Source: Plectosphaerella cucumerina
Lineage: Eukaryota > Ascomycota > Sordariomycetes > Glomerellales > Plectosphaerellaceae
Reading direction: 5' to 3'
Assembly: GCA_020746995.1 (NCBI GenBank)
Contig: JAGPXD010000001.1
Span: 3,596,001 to 3,660,000 of the forward strand
DNA length: 64,000 nucleotides
The notes under the pieces are model-generated. The model had not been told where the DNA came from. It did no database searches and saw nothing but the letters and a program-made list of their open reading frames with translations. Position numbers and translations under genes: made by a program. Within the stretch, counting starts at the first letter, position 1, and every line of letters begins with the position of its first letter. Shown in pieces: positions 33,288-43,988 of this stretch.

Positions 33288-34263
33288 GATGCTGCTGCGC
33301 TGTGTGCTGTCATGGCGCCTGGTCGAGGTGGGCATGCGTACGGAAATGGCGCATGGAGTTTGGCGGTGAGGTTGTGCAGGTGTAACTGGGATCGATCGGA
33401 CTCGACTTGACCGTGGGCACGTCAAGCGACAGCTCCAGACCTGGAGGCAGTGGACGTCACACGCGACAGCTTTAGGTGACAGTCAGTGGGGTTTTAACGG
33501 GCTGACAGGCCTTTAGCGTCATTCCGCCTGCACCTGTTCGTGCCAATGGTGAACGTGACCGGAGGCACCCATTGACGCTGGTGGTCCGTGCGCCTTTGAC
33601 CTCCAGGGTACGGCAGATAACAGACAAGACGACGACATGTTGGTCCATGGATCAGGGAACCCTTGTCACATATGTGACCCAAGTTGATATACTCCCTTTG
33701 AGCATGCTAGAGCCAGGAAGAAGACTCTGGTTTCAATCTGCACAAAGAGTTCCTAACTTGGGGAACAATATCGTCGACTGGAAACACGTTCTGAGCAGCA
33801 GGCAGCATCACTCCAGAGGTCTATTTCCGGATCTTAGCAGGGCCTACTGGTTCTACTTTGATCAAACTTGATTCTCCGAGCCTGTCCACAGGATCATATT
33901 CTCTAGGTACATGCCCGCTGTTGTTATCAGGTCTTGTCGATGGGTGTTTCCGTGCCCCTTCCCTCGAGGATGTCCTCCACCAAGGTTCAATGTCATCTAT
34001 TCCGTGACTGAATCTGAAGTCCACTCACTCACTACCAGCGTGGAAACTTCTTCATGTCGTTCCCCAGAATGCAAGGTTAGACCCGTTCAAAGTGGCTGGA
34101 TGCTGCTGGCGGCCCAGTTTCCTCCTGCTGGCTTCAATCTCCGTTAGCCGCTTGTCAACACCAGCGCCTAGTGACCTTGGGCAGACATACCAATAAATTT
34201 TGCCGTTCAAAAGTACTGGAAGATTGAGATTGAAAGCAGACTTGTTGCCATTCTCCTCTTCTC
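33288..34263. other. Intergenic (ATG6 / 2EXR gene)
   Basis: About 1 kb. The half next to ATG6 is its promoter. The half next to the 2EXR gene holds, on minus, a perfect-looking intron signature (donor GTATGT at 34190, branch CTAAC, acceptor CAG at 34125-34128) within an open frame 34052-34291. This could be a 3' exon pair of the 2EXR gene; see that entry. Confidence 0.45.
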
Positions 34264-34770
34264 TCACGACCTGTCTGGACCATGGGGGCATACATATGGC
34301 TCCTCATCGTCCGGCTCCCCTATCCTCGGGAGGCGGCTTCGGCAAGTTTCAATCCTCGGGTACTTTTTCGGAACTCCCGTCATGATTATGTCCCGATTGC
34401 GATACCGCGGTATCTTGACAATGATGTGTCGAATCATTTCCACCTCCGGGCCATGGAGCTCTCGTACCGCATCGTAAGAGAACTGGAAGATGTCGCGATC
34501 GAAATTGATCCAGTGGAACCACAGCGGTTCCTCGGCGCAGCGGAATACGTCTCTGTAGAATGCCTTCTTGTAGAGACCGAGGTTTCGAGACTCGCGGCAC
34601 ACGTGCACGAGTGCCGGCGGCGGCAGCTTGGGATCTAGAATCCAGTTTCCGCGGATCGGCATGTTGCCCCAGCGCCCGACGATGTAGACTTCTCGAACCG
34701 GGACTGCTTCCTCCCAAATTATGAGGCGAATCTCCGCGGGAAGACGAGTAAATGGGTGAAAGGTGGACAT
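34264..34770 (-). CDS. 2EXR-family protein, C-terminus uncertain
   Basis: The open frame gives 168 residues beginning MSTFHPFTRLPAEIRLIIWEEA, the hallmark start of the fungal 2EXR family (F-box-like, function unknown), followed by the second signature LVHVCRESRNLGLYKKAF near 55-72. Full-length relatives are usually longer. Just downstream on minus, an open frame (34052-34291) carries a convincing intron (34190 to about 34125, GTATGT...CTAAC...CAG), so the true gene may have one or two further exons. I could not find a donor with a good branch point to join the frames. The gene may therefore be longer than shown or decayed at its 3' end. Confidence 0.62.
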   Translation of the reverse strand: MSTFHPFTRLPAEIRLIIWEEAVPVREVYIVGRWGNMPIRGNWILDPKLPPPALVHVCRESRNLGLYKKAFYRDVFRCAEEPLWFHWINFDRDIFQFSYDAVRELHGPEVEMIRHIIVKIPRYRNRDIIMTGVPKKYPRIETCRSRLPRIGEPDDEEPYVCPHGPDRS

Positions 34771-35237
34771 TGTCGCTGGTGGGTGACGAGATGGAGGAGT
34801 TGTGTGGTGTGGTTTTGAAGTTATAGAAGGTCGTGGAGGCTATGTTGGGCTCACAAGGTTGAGGTGGTGGTGAAGTTTGCTAGGTTGGTCAAAGTCTGAG
34901 AGGTGTGGAAGACCAGACAATTCATGGAGAGACAGAGGTTTTGGTGAAAATCTAAAAATCGTCCCTGTCAATCCGGATTTTTCAGGCGGAAGTCACGAGT
35001 TTACTCCAGCTTGGTAGCCACCTCAAGACAAGCATCTAATTCGTCCATGCTTCCTTTCCAAAAGGCCGGGTAGCAGTTCAAATTAGGACAGTCTGGACTC
35101 ACTGGCGATGGCGACGTGTGAATGCTTGGAAATGTTCATGCCCATTAGACAAGCAACTGATTATACCCCAAACTCCAGCGCGGCTTGCTTCTGAAACGCC
35201 CAAATCATAAACTCGACAAACCTCACGATCCCTTCGT
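34771..35237. other. Spacer between NmrA-like and 2EXR genes
   Basis: A 467-bp spacer between two minus-strand genes, richer in G and T than its surroundings. Holds the 2EXR promoter; no motif recognised. Confidence 0.45.
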
Positions 35238-36140
35238 CTACTTGGCCCAAATGTCCTTATTCTCCTGGAGCCAAGAACGGAAGTCCTTGATGTCGGGATA
35301 CGTCGCGCGACACGCCTTGACGCTGCCACCGTACCCGCTCTCTCCGAACCATTGGAACATGTCTCCAACAGAGTCTCGGAGCACCCACTTGACCGTGTTC
35401 GCTATCAAGCAGGCCGCGATAGGCATGTGTGCACCGATCACGTCCTTGAAGATGGCGTCGGCCTCTGGCTGGGTAAGCTCATCGCCGACGATGGTAATGG
35501 CTTCTCCTGCGTGCCGAGAAGGATCGAGGAAGCTTGCTGCGGCGAACCACCCAATGTCGGCCGTGGACACAAACTGGAGCTTCTTGGAACCGAGCTGCTC
35601 CCACATGCGGGCGAAGCCCTTGCCGTGGACGTCGGCAGTGAGGTTCTCGAAGAACGTGACCGGCCGCAGGATGGTGTGCGTCATCTTCTGTGGGCTGAGC
35701 GACGCCTGTGCGATGAGGTGCTTCTCGATGGCGTACTTTGCCGCGAAGTTCTTGACCTTGGTCGGGTCAAAGTTGGACTTGTCGGGGCCGCCGCGGTCCC
35801 CTGACGAGTAGACAAAGTGCTGTGCGCCGTTGGCGATGGCCGCGTCCACCAGAGCCTTGCCCTGGCGCTCCTCCTCGTCCGAGTTGACCTGGACGCTGTA
35901 GACACCCCAGACGGGGCCGGTCTTTGCAAAGATTCCAGGAATGTCTGAGAGGTCACCCTCGACGACGGAGACGCCGGGCAGGCTGGCGAGGCGGCGGGAT
36001 CTGGGCGTGGCGGCGTCCCGGGTGACGGCGATGATTTTGAAGGATGATGCGCGGGAAGAGGCGAGGATGTTGGTGATGACGGCACCGCCCTGTTTCCCAG
36101 TGGCACCAGTAACGAGGATTGTCTTTTGCGGGACAGACAT
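35238..36140 (-). CDS. NmrA-like NAD(P)-binding protein
   Basis: Intronless, 300 residues. N-terminal Rossmann fold with TILVTGATGKQGGAV (7-21), the Gly-rich dinucleotide loop of the NmrA/atypical short-chain dehydrogenase group. Further family marks are VEGDLSD (about 60), GVYSVQVNSDEEERQGKALVDAA (about 79-101), the strand HFVYSSGDRGG and a C-terminal FQWFGESGYGG. NmrA-type proteins sense NAD(P) redox state or act as reductases, and one member regulates nitrogen genes by binding a GATA factor; this one looks like the large general group, so no role is assigned. A TATA box lies 93 bp upstream. It faces SCM3 divergently. Confidence 0.88.
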   Translation of the reverse strand: MSVPQKTILVTGATGKQGGAVITNILASSRASSFKIIAVTRDAATPRSRRLASLPGVSVVEGDLSDIPGIFAKTGPVWGVYSVQVNSDEEERQGKALVDAAIANGAQHFVYSSGDRGGPDKSNFDPTKVKNFAAKYAIEKHLIAQASLSPQKMTHTILRPVTFFENLTADVHGKGFARMWEQLGSKKLQFVSTADIGWFAAASFLDPSRHAGEAITIVGDELTQPEADAIFKDVIGAHMPIAACLIANTVKWVLRDSVGDMFQWFGESGYGGSVKACRATYPDIKDFRSWLQENKDIWAK

Positions 36141-37174
36141 TATGAGGAAGGAGTATCAAGGGTACTTGTGACGGATTTGTGATGGGCTTGAGATGATGGT
36201 GTCGAAATTCAAACAACGAGGTCTTGGCTTGATATATATGCCATCACAGACCTTCACACAAGACAACCTACCGACGCCATGGCCCATGAACCTTCCGATG
36301 AGCGACCCCCTGAACGTGGTGGACGGTCCATCGTTCCGCCGCCAACGTGAGGGGTTCGGCTCGACAGAGTGCCGGTACCCTTGCGAGGGATTCGGGAGCG
36401 CGTTTCCGATAAGCGCTACTTCCAGCAAAGGCGTTGGGAGACGAGTCCGAGTCCGACAACCCCAGACTGGCTGGGACGGCGACAGAGGCGTGCGCTGGCA
36501 GGGCTGAATGCGCGACAGGGGACAGGTGCCGACTTCCAGTTTGACAAGGGCGAACATGCGCGTGCGAGTGCGAGTGCGGAATGGGCTTTTAGTGTATTAA
36601 TAGTGCTGCGGATGCGAGTCATGCGCTGTGGGTGCCAGGACGACGACCAGGGGTGCCAGTGGGAAGCGAATGAGAGTGCGAGAGACGGCGGCACTATCTG
36701 ACATGCGGCGACTGTACATTTCGTCCACTGTATTCCCAATGGTAGAGCAGGTACTGCCCGCACGAGCTTGCTAATGCCTGTCAGAACACAGACCCAAGAC
36801 TTCGAAGATTGTGAGTCCGTCAAGCTGCTTCTTCATTGAAGCCGTATAATAAGATTCTGACCGGATGCCAGATTGAACACATGAGGTCGCGAAAGAACAT
36901 GGCGAGGCTCGACGTCGAGTTGGCGCATCGCGCTTCCAGCCAAACTCGTTGCCGGGCCCACTTCCACGAACTCGCATCCGGTTACGTAACACAAGCGCGA
37001 CCGACCGCGCCTGCTGGAACCCATCAGACTGAACTCGCCAACATGAAGAAAGGTCAAAGACGCAAGAGACATCCAAATCGCGGCCCCTGTCTTTGCTTCA
37101 TCCTCAATTGCATCATCTCAACTTTCTCATTTGCTCCCGAACTCCCATGAGTCCAGCTGCCTCCTAGTTCCGTG
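36141..37174. other. Divergent intergenic region (NmrA-like / SCM3)
   Basis: A 1.03-kb bidirectional promoter region. Apart from the TATA element on the NmrA side and short (GTGCGA)-like reiterations near 36,560-36,580, no structure was recognised. Confidence 0.5.
36233..36239 (-). promoter_or_regulatory. TATA-box candidate of NmrA-like gene
   Basis: An alternating TATATAT core lies 93-99 bp upstream of the start codon on the minus strand, a typical fungal distance. Suggests an inducible rather than housekeeping promoter. Confidence 0.5.
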
Positions 37175-40147
37175 ATGGAGCCCCTGGCGAAGAGGCCAAG
37201 GATGGGCGTCCAGTCTCATCTCACCAACTTCCTCTCAGACGACGACGACGACGAACTCAACTTCGACCCCGAGGAGATATCACAGCGGCGCGACCCCGGA
37301 TATCAGCTTCAACAGGAGAGAGGCCTTGCCGTGAACCGGCTCAAGTCGACCTTTGAACACATTTTCGAAAAGTATGAGCGAGACTTTTCCGATATTGGCG
37401 ATGAGATCGACCTCCGAACCGGCGAGATCGTCGTCAATAATGGCCACCTCCACTCCATGCGCAACGAGAAGGACGTTGGCGACGACGCCGACGAGGATGA
37501 GGGAATGCTCCTGAGTGAGCTGTACGGCTCAGACGAGGACGAGGACGGCGCAGACGACGACGAGGGCGACGAGGGCAATGAGGAAGTTGAGCAGCTCGAT
37601 GAGGACGCCGAGGAGGATCGGATTCTACAGGGAAGGAGCGCCACCACGCATCAGGCACAAGAAGCGCAATCGGCATCACGAAAAGCGTTGTCCGTCTCCC
37701 GGAACGTTCCTGTCCCGACTCCCATCCGGCTTGCCACGCAGAACCGCCTGGCAAGCCTCAGCCACTCGCGCTACACCCCGCTAAAGCCGTCGCCTCTGTC
37801 TTCGGGTGCCTGGGAAGTCGACGAGAGCCTACTGGACCCGGCCTGGAGGGCGCCTCCGCTTGTGCAGGCGTCTCTGCCAGCCATGCGCACTCCAGCTCGC
37901 GACGACTCCCTCTATCAACTCCCAGCGACAAACGGCGCCCACTCCGTCTGGGCATCAGGATCAAGCAACATGGAATGGCCCTCGGGTGGCTACGTCCCGA
38001 GAGCAAGGGGAACCTTGGTCTCGTCGTCTCCCACGCGTAGGCTTATGCCCGCCCCGCCAGAGGTTGATGACGAAGACGAGATTCTTATGGGTGGCCCGGC
38101 CAAAACAACCGTGAGGCGGTCCGGATTTGCGAGCTCAGTAGCGATCACGGAAGTGAAGAAGCCGGCGCCAGAGTCGTCACCGCTCTCACAGAAGAAGAGC
38201 GTGCCCAACAAGCAACACAAGAACCGTGTGGCATCTGGGAGGCAGAGAAAACCAGCGCTGTTGAAAACTCCGCGGACACCAGATTCAACGAGGAAAGAGC
38301 CCAGCTCAAAACCTCACCAGACATTGATAGTGGCGATCCCCTTTCGAAAACCTCCAACCCCTGACAGCCTCACCCTTGTTGACGACACCTCTCCTCGGAG
38401 TGACCGGGCGCGAGGCGACTCTGCTATCCCCGTCCCCGAGCCAGCAGCGCCAAGTTCCCCGGCTAGATCACCGGGCATTGAGACAGATGCTCCGATTCAA
38501 GATGCACACCAGCCATTGTCTGTACCATTAGCTTCGCCGCGACAGCAGACACCACCATTACTGCCGGAGACAGCAGCCGCAGCACCAGAAAGAAATTCCT
38601 CCAATACCGAACAAGAGACGCAACAACCACCGCCAGTTGAGCTGTTTTCAAGGAACGAAATCGACCCTTCGTACGAATTTTCAGACGAAGATGACTTGCC
38701 GCCAAGAAAGCCAATCGAGGCTATGGCCTCTGTTTTGAGCGAATCGGTGCCCGCTGTTGAATTAGATATGCCCCGGGAAACCGAACCCACACTTAAACGG
38801 AAACGCGGAAGACCAAAAGGATGGAAGAAGCAGAAGCAGCCACAATCGGAGGATCCTTTGCCTCCCGCCATAGAGGCGAGAAGTCCGAGCAGGCCACTTC
38901 GCCTACCGACTGAGGAGCAACTTCATTTGCCGGCCAAAGCAACAATTCAGGACAGCAAGGAGAACCAGAGCTTTGCTGAATACGAAGAACTCCCAGAGCT
39001 TGAGGATATGCCCGATATTCAGGAATTCCTCAATGCAGAGGAGCTGCCCGATGTCCTCGACTTGCCGGATGCACAAGACCTGGCACCCCTCGAAGACCTC
39101 CTTCCGCCGTTCGACAACCCCGAAGCCGAAGCCGAAGCACGAAGCCAAGATGCCGGCCCCTCAAAAGCGGTCGAAGAACCAGACACCACCATTGCTTCCA
39201 ACAAACCCTTACGCAACCTTGCTCTCATAGCTCCCATTGAAGCGGACATCCCATCGCCAGTACGCTCCGACGACTCCCTAGGCCTAGCACTCGACGCCAT
39301 CATTGCAAGCCAAGGACTTTTCGACGAGTCTGATAGGAACCCTGACTCCTCTCCCGCAAAGCCGACGGAGGAATCCCCCACGAGACCTGATCCTGCCCCC
39401 AGGTCATCGACGCGGAAGCGCCGCAGGTCTGTTCACTTTCTGGAAGGACAGCTTCGGGGCGACCACAACAAGACAAGAATCGTCTCAACGCCACCGTTGC
39501 GCAAGGGCTCAAGTCAACATGAAGAAACAAATCTCCCAGCAGTCCAGGAACTTTCCTCTCTGCCTGAGGAGATGGTACCCGAGCCCCCGACAGAAATGTC
39601 AGACGTCCACGACCTGACATCCGCGCCGGATCAGCCCCCACAATCACCCGCAGGAGGCATGTTTTCCGCTCGCAGAGCCCGTAGGAGGAAAGGAGCAAGC
39701 TTGTCTTCATCACCGGCACCCGTTATCTCGCCCGTCATGAAGAAACCTGCCGTGAGGAGGCCGGCTTTCAAGAGGCTCGCTGTCAAGGAGCCTATCCTGA
39801 AGCGGAGGTCTCTCCTCTCCATCGCCCTCGCTGACAGCGACGACGAAGACCCGCTCAATGCCATGTCCCTCCTGACAGCGTGGACAGCAGGTGCCTCCTG
39901 GTCGCCCCGGGGCGCGGCCTCCACACCCCCGGGCTCAAATAAACGCGCTGGCGGTGATTCGACGAGAAAACGCATCGCCCGCGAGGGCTTCGGCGGCCTC
40001 TCGACGCCAACAAAGCGGACTGGAATACTGGCGGCTGGCAGCCCCTCGGGTTCAGTCATCTACACACCCGGCGGCCACGCCCGACGATGCGGTGTAGATG
40101 GGTTCCGGTGCGACAGGGATTTCTGCTTCACCTGCCTAGATGGGTAG
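37175..40147 (+). CDS. SCM3: SCM3/HJURP CENP-A chaperone
   Basis: Intronless, 990 residues from the ATG at 37175. The Scm3 core lies near 42-105: an LKSTFEHIFEKYERDFSDIG segment followed by DEIDLRTGEIVVNNGH and LHSMRNE. This is the segment that binds CENP-A/H4 and deposits it at centromeres. A strongly acidic stretch (EDEDGADDDEGDEG) follows directly. Near 535-550 an AT-hook-like KRKRGRPKGWKK could contact minor-groove AT DNA. The C-terminus ends in HARRCGVDGFRCDRDFCFTC, a Cys/His cluster that could bind zinc. The long middle is Pro/Ser/Glu-rich and disordered. Fungal Scm3 proteins commonly carry extra DNA-binding modules, so the long form is plausible. Convergent with CKA1. Confidence 0.88.
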   Translation: MEPLAKRPRMGVQSHLTNFLSDDDDDELNFDPEEISQRRDPGYQLQQERGLAVNRLKSTFEHIFEKYERDFSDIGDEIDLRTGEIVVNNGHLHSMRNEKDVGDDADEDEGMLLSELYGSDEDEDGADDDEGDEGNEEVEQLDEDAEEDRILQGRSATTHQAQEAQSASRKALSVSRNVPVPTPIRLATQNRLASLSHSRYTPLKPSPLSSGAWEVDESLLDPAWRAPPLVQASLPAMRTPARDDSLYQLPATNGAHSVWASGSSNMEWPSGGYVPRARGTLVSSSPTRRLMPAPPEVDDEDEILMGGPAKTTVRRSGFASSVAITEVKKPAPESSPLSQKKSVPNKQHKNRVASGRQRKPALLKTPRTPDSTRKEPSSKPHQTLIVAIPFRKPPTPDSLTLVDDTSPRSDRARGDSAIPVPEPAAPSSPARSPGIETDAPIQDAHQPLSVPLASPRQQTPPLLPETAAAAPERNSSNTEQETQQPPPVELFSRNEIDPSYEFSDEDDLPPRKPIEAMASVLSESVPAVELDMPRETEPTLKRKRGRPKGWKKQKQPQSEDPLPPAIEARSPSRPLRLPTEEQLHLPAKATIQDSKENQSFAEYEELPELEDMPDIQEFLNAEELPDVLDLPDAQDLAPLEDLLPPFDNPEAEAEARSQDAGPSKAVEEPDTTIASNKPLRNLALIAPIEADIPSPVRSDDSLGLALDAIIASQGLFDESDRNPDSSPAKPTEESPTRPDPAPRSSTRKRRRSVHFLEGQLRGDHNKTRIVSTPPLRKGSSQHEETNLPAVQELSSLPEEMVPEPPTEMSDVHDLTSAPDQPPQSPAGGMFSARRARRRKGASLSSSPAPVISPVMKKPAVRRPAFKRLAVKEPILKRRSLLSIALADSDDEDPLNAMSLLTAWTAGASWSPRGAASTPPGSNKRAGGDSTRKRIAREGFGGLSTPTKRTGILAAGSPSGSVIYTPGGHARRCGVDGFRCDRDFCFTCLDG

Positions 40148-40887
40148 TTTGTGTCGCTGGACAGAGAGAAGAGAACATATAGTACATCATCACATCACTT
40201 CGAGGCCAGTTCAGATAAGAAACCTACGACGCCCTAGGAGCGCCAGAGATTACATCCTCTACCAGCCGGTACCCCGTATGCCCTTGAAACGTTGCAAAAG
40301 CCCGAATGAGTTCAGTATGAAGTGTGAGAAGAGGGAAGGCCGAGAAACAAGAGGAACCTCGAACCGCAAAAAAGGGACGCAACGCCATTAAGACAGTCGA
40401 CCTTGAACCCCTGCCTATAGTAGAGCATGTCTGCTCCGCGCTTGTCCTTCTGCCAAGCCAGATTGAACAGCGCAACCCCCCTGAGGATGCTACAAGCCCT
40501 GTCTGGATCATCGCTGGATCATCGCTGGCTCATCCCCTCGTCCGAGATCGTGAAAAAATGCAACTTCGCTCCTCCGATGGTCCTGTGTTCCCCTTGGCCA
40601 GTTCCCACGTCGTGTCGTTTGTCCTTTCAATCATCAGGGTCAGAGCGGGGGGAGGCGCCCTCGGGTAGGAAGAATCATGGCCGTGCTGTCAGGCCGATGA
40701 GTGAGAGAGCCACGTCCATGGTCTCGGTGCATGTAGCAGTCGGTCACTCAAGTCACTGACAGCTAAGGGGCCGGCCGGGACGGGAGCAAGGAGGTGGATG
40801 AGGAAGCCGGGGTATCAATGTCGATTGGTGCTATGAATATCCAGATCCCTATGCCGGGGTGCGAAGCCGGACGTGACGGGGAGCGGT
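40148..40887. other. Convergent 3' spacer (SCM3 / CKA1)
   Basis: A 740-bp spacer between two stop codons. A tandem GGATCATCGCTGGATCATCGCTGG (split: GGATCATCGCT repeated) sits near 40,505-40,530. No gene seen. Confidence 0.5.
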
Positions 40888-42351
40888 TCAAGAGGCCGGG
40901 CTGCCGTTGAGTGTGTTGTTCAGCAGGTTCTGCTTGAAGGTCTCGGGGTCGCGAACGGGGTTGAAGTACGCATGAGCCTGAGCCTCCTTGGCAGTGAGGC
41001 GCTCCTATGCTACGAGTCAACATGATGATTGTGGGAGCGGAGAATGGGGGGTTGTCAGGACGAACCTGGTGGTCATATCGGAGCAGCTTGTCGAGGAAGT
41101 CGATAGCTTCGTTGCTGACGAATCGCTGGTTCTCCGACGTGACGAAGCTGTGCCAGGGCTTCTTCTGGAACCTACCCAGAATGTCGTCATACTGGGCGTC
41201 CAGCTCGATCTCGTACTTGTCGAGGTAGTCGAATAGGTCATCGGTGCCGAGGACCTTGGCGATCTTGACCAGCTGATCAGAGTTGCTGTTGCCGTGGAAG
41301 AAGGGCTCCTTCCTGAAGATCATCGAGGCGAACATGGCGCCCAAGCTCCACATGTCAAGGCTGTAGTCGTACTCCTGGAAGTCGACAAGCAGCTCAGGAC
41401 CCTTGAAGTATCGAGAGGCGACACGGACGTTGTACTCGGTGTTGGGGTGGTAGAATTCGGCGAGGCCCCAGTCGATCAGGCGCAACTGTTGCATCGCGTT
41501 AGCACGGCGCCCACATCTTCAAGCCATGAACAGCGACCAGTTCCTTACCTTTCTGTTCTCATGATCGATCATAACGTTATGAGGCTTAACGTCGCGGTGC
41601 ATGATGCCCTTGCTGTGGCAAAAGTCCAGGGCCTTGAGGAGCTCATGAATGTAGAATCGGACATCGATGTCGTTGAACTTGGGGTAAAGGCTTCGGAAGT
41701 CTGTGTTGTTGACATATTCGAAGATGAGGGATGGGGTTTTGCTCTGTCGCACGGGGATATCAGCGGATAGCCTTGGAAGCGAAAAGGGGGACAATGAGCA
41801 TCGGCATGCCGCCACGTACCTGGCTGTCTCTCACGACATCCAGCAGCGCGACGATGTTGGGGCCGCCGGCAAGGTTCTGAAGAATCTTGATCTCGCGCTT
41901 GATCTTCTTCTTCTTAACAGGCTTGAGGACCTTGACGACACATTTCTGGTAGTTGACCACATTGATGCCCTCAAAGACCTCCGAGTATTTGCCCCTGCCT
42001 GTCGACAAACGCAGTCAGCGCGACTGTTCTTCTCTCCTCGCGACAACCATCCTGATGCTCGCGTGTCCGTGCTTGGCCGGGCAGGAGCGGGGAGGCCATG
42101 GCGCATCGGGCAAAGAGGCGGGGTGCTGAAGGCTAAGGGAAGGGGGGACGTACCGATCTTGCGAACGACTTCGTAGTTCTCGAGAACTCCCCAACCTAGA
42201 GATGGCAAGTATCAGCATGAGCTGGACGCGCGCGAAGAAAAACATTGTCGTGCTGCGGGGGGGGGGGATGTTGCGTACTGATGTTGACAGAATCGTAGTC
42301 CCAGTAGCTGCGGGGCATCGTCTGGTTGACGTCTGCGTAGACCCGCGCCAT
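40888..42351 (-). CDS. CKA1: Casein kinase 2 catalytic alpha subunit
   Basis: Six exons on minus: 42279-42351, 42154-42195, 41820-41998, 41549-41743, 41066-41485 and 40888-41004, giving 341 residues, the usual CK2-alpha length. CK2 is a constitutive Ser/Thr kinase of nucleus and cytoplasm that favours acidic sites. Visible: the Gly-loop IGRGKYSEVFEG, the Lys-rich KPVKKKKIKREIKIL substrate-binding segment, catalytic HRDVKPHNVMID, the CK2-specific DWGLAEFY in place of DFG, and VASRYFKGPELL. The last exon encodes ERLTAKEAQAHAYF and a short tail NNTLNGSPAS. Introns are 83, 155, 76, 63 and 61 bp, all with CTGAC, CTGAT, CTAAC or TTGAC branches. A naive frame reads through intron 5 and would give a wrong C-terminus. 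Confidence 0.97.
42257..42267. repeat. 11-base G/C homopolymer in CKA1 intron 1
   Basis: Eleven consecutive G on plus (C in the intron's sense), 12 bases into the intron. Prone to length error in sequencing and replication; being intronic, it should not affect the protein. Confidence 0.7.
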
Positions 42352-43988
42352 CTTGACTGATCGTCTCCCTGCGGAGGGCCGTGTCGGTAAGATGCTGGTT
42401 ATGGGATGCGAAAGAATCGATATGCGCGATGCACCTGGGAGCGAGCGATACCGACAGGCTTGCGAGGCGCCGTGACTCCGCGGGGTTGGATGTTGGCAAG
42501 GGTGGGTTCGGGTTGGCCTGGGCTGGGCTGGCTGGGCTGGGCTGGCTGGGGGGGAGGGACGGGAGCAGGTCTGGTCGGTAAGCGCAGTAATTCGCAGGTG
42601 GGATGTCCAAAATCAGGCTTGGCCGCCTGACTCATGATTGGCGCCTGACCGAGCACGGCGCTTATCTGCTTATCGCCGAGGCCTGGAACGAACGGCGGGA
42701 TGTTTTCGATGTTGCCCGATGCTTCCAGACGTTTTGGTGGCAGTCGCGATGACTGGATTCAGGGGAAGAAGAAGGGACGCATTCTGTCGTATCCGGAGTT
42801 TTCATAGGTAGAGAGCGCCTGGATGCACACGCCGAACTGTAGGTCTACTTACCTCCCTAGTCAAGGGTTCCCACTTTTGTCATTTTGCGAAGAGGGTTCA
42901 GAACCAAGGCGAAGCAGACATGACTTTAAATTTGCAACTTGTACGAAAAGGCGTGGAAGGTTCACTCATGGTGCCTCCGACCGACTTTTCTGCCCCAAAC
43001 CCCCCATACCAAACAGGCATTATGCACACACTCTCTCACAGCTATGCCACGCCTGGCTCTTGCCATACCTGCCCTTCGGGTCCCTCTCGTTTCCCGGGTC
43101 ATCAAAGGTCTTCGTTGTGAGGTCGACCAGTGACATCCAAATCCTCTCATCCTCAAGTGTCGTTCCTCATCTTGACCTCGAGCCTCCATCAACATCCTCC
43201 AGGTGTCTGTCCCTGGTCACGGTAGCCCCAGCCGCCCCTCAGAGCGAGAGGCACCAGTAGTCCATCGGCCTCGGAGTCAAAACTGCGACAAGCGATGCCC
43301 CTCTCCTGGCAAGCCATCCCAAAGTGACACTCCTCCTCGTGTAGAGAAGCCGTAGAGAAGCCGTCGCCTCACACTTCCTCGACCCCAACGCAAACCCCAG
43401 TTTGGGGCCAACGCGCCGCTTCCTTCGTCCAATCCGTCAAACGCTCATTCCTCAGGCCGACAATCAGTCAACAGTCTGCTCTGCTGATGACAAACGACCC
43501 TGCAAACAACGCTGGTTAGCTTTGTGTACCAGATCTGATGTGGCAGTAAGTATTGTGATGGACTTGTGAGGGCTCAGAGAGAAGATTATTGCTCGACATT
43601 TCCCGGCGTTCAGGGAGCCAAGATCACTAGCAGTAGCCAGAAATCCCAGCTCCCCAGCCTTGGATCCGACTAAGGATGACGATACGAAGTTCTCATCATC
43701 GCCCTGGGGGTGTGAAGGTGTGGGTAGGCAGAGACATACCTGGTGAAAAGATCGATGATGCTGATGCAGTGAGGAGCTCACTGGAATCGCCTCTCTAACA
43801 CGCGGAGAGGATCCGCCCTCATGAGAGGCGCTTGCTTGTCGGAGGGCTGCGACCTAGGCTTGCATGCGCTCAACCGTGTACTCGGCAGCAGCATGGCAGA
43901 TTGGGAGATGTCGCGCCGAAAGTGATGGCTAAGATGTTGCCATCACAGCCCCCAAAAGGTTTTTGGGCTAGTGTCGAGATGTGGTGCC
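42352..43988. other. Intergenic (DUF3807 / CKA1), CKA1 leader
   Basis: A 1.64-kb spacer between two minus-strand genes. It includes a GGGCTGGCT-type minisatellite at about 42,519-42,554 in the CKA1 leader or promoter, and a short direct repeat GTAGAGAAGCC at about 43,341-43,365. No domain-bearing open frame. Confidence 0.5.
42519..42554. repeat. GGGCTGG minisatellite
   Basis: Two to three alternating GGGCTGGGCTGGCT units on plus, about 170-200 bp upstream of the CKA1 start codon. Low-complexity; could be a promoter element or leader structure, but nothing shows this. Confidence 0.6.
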
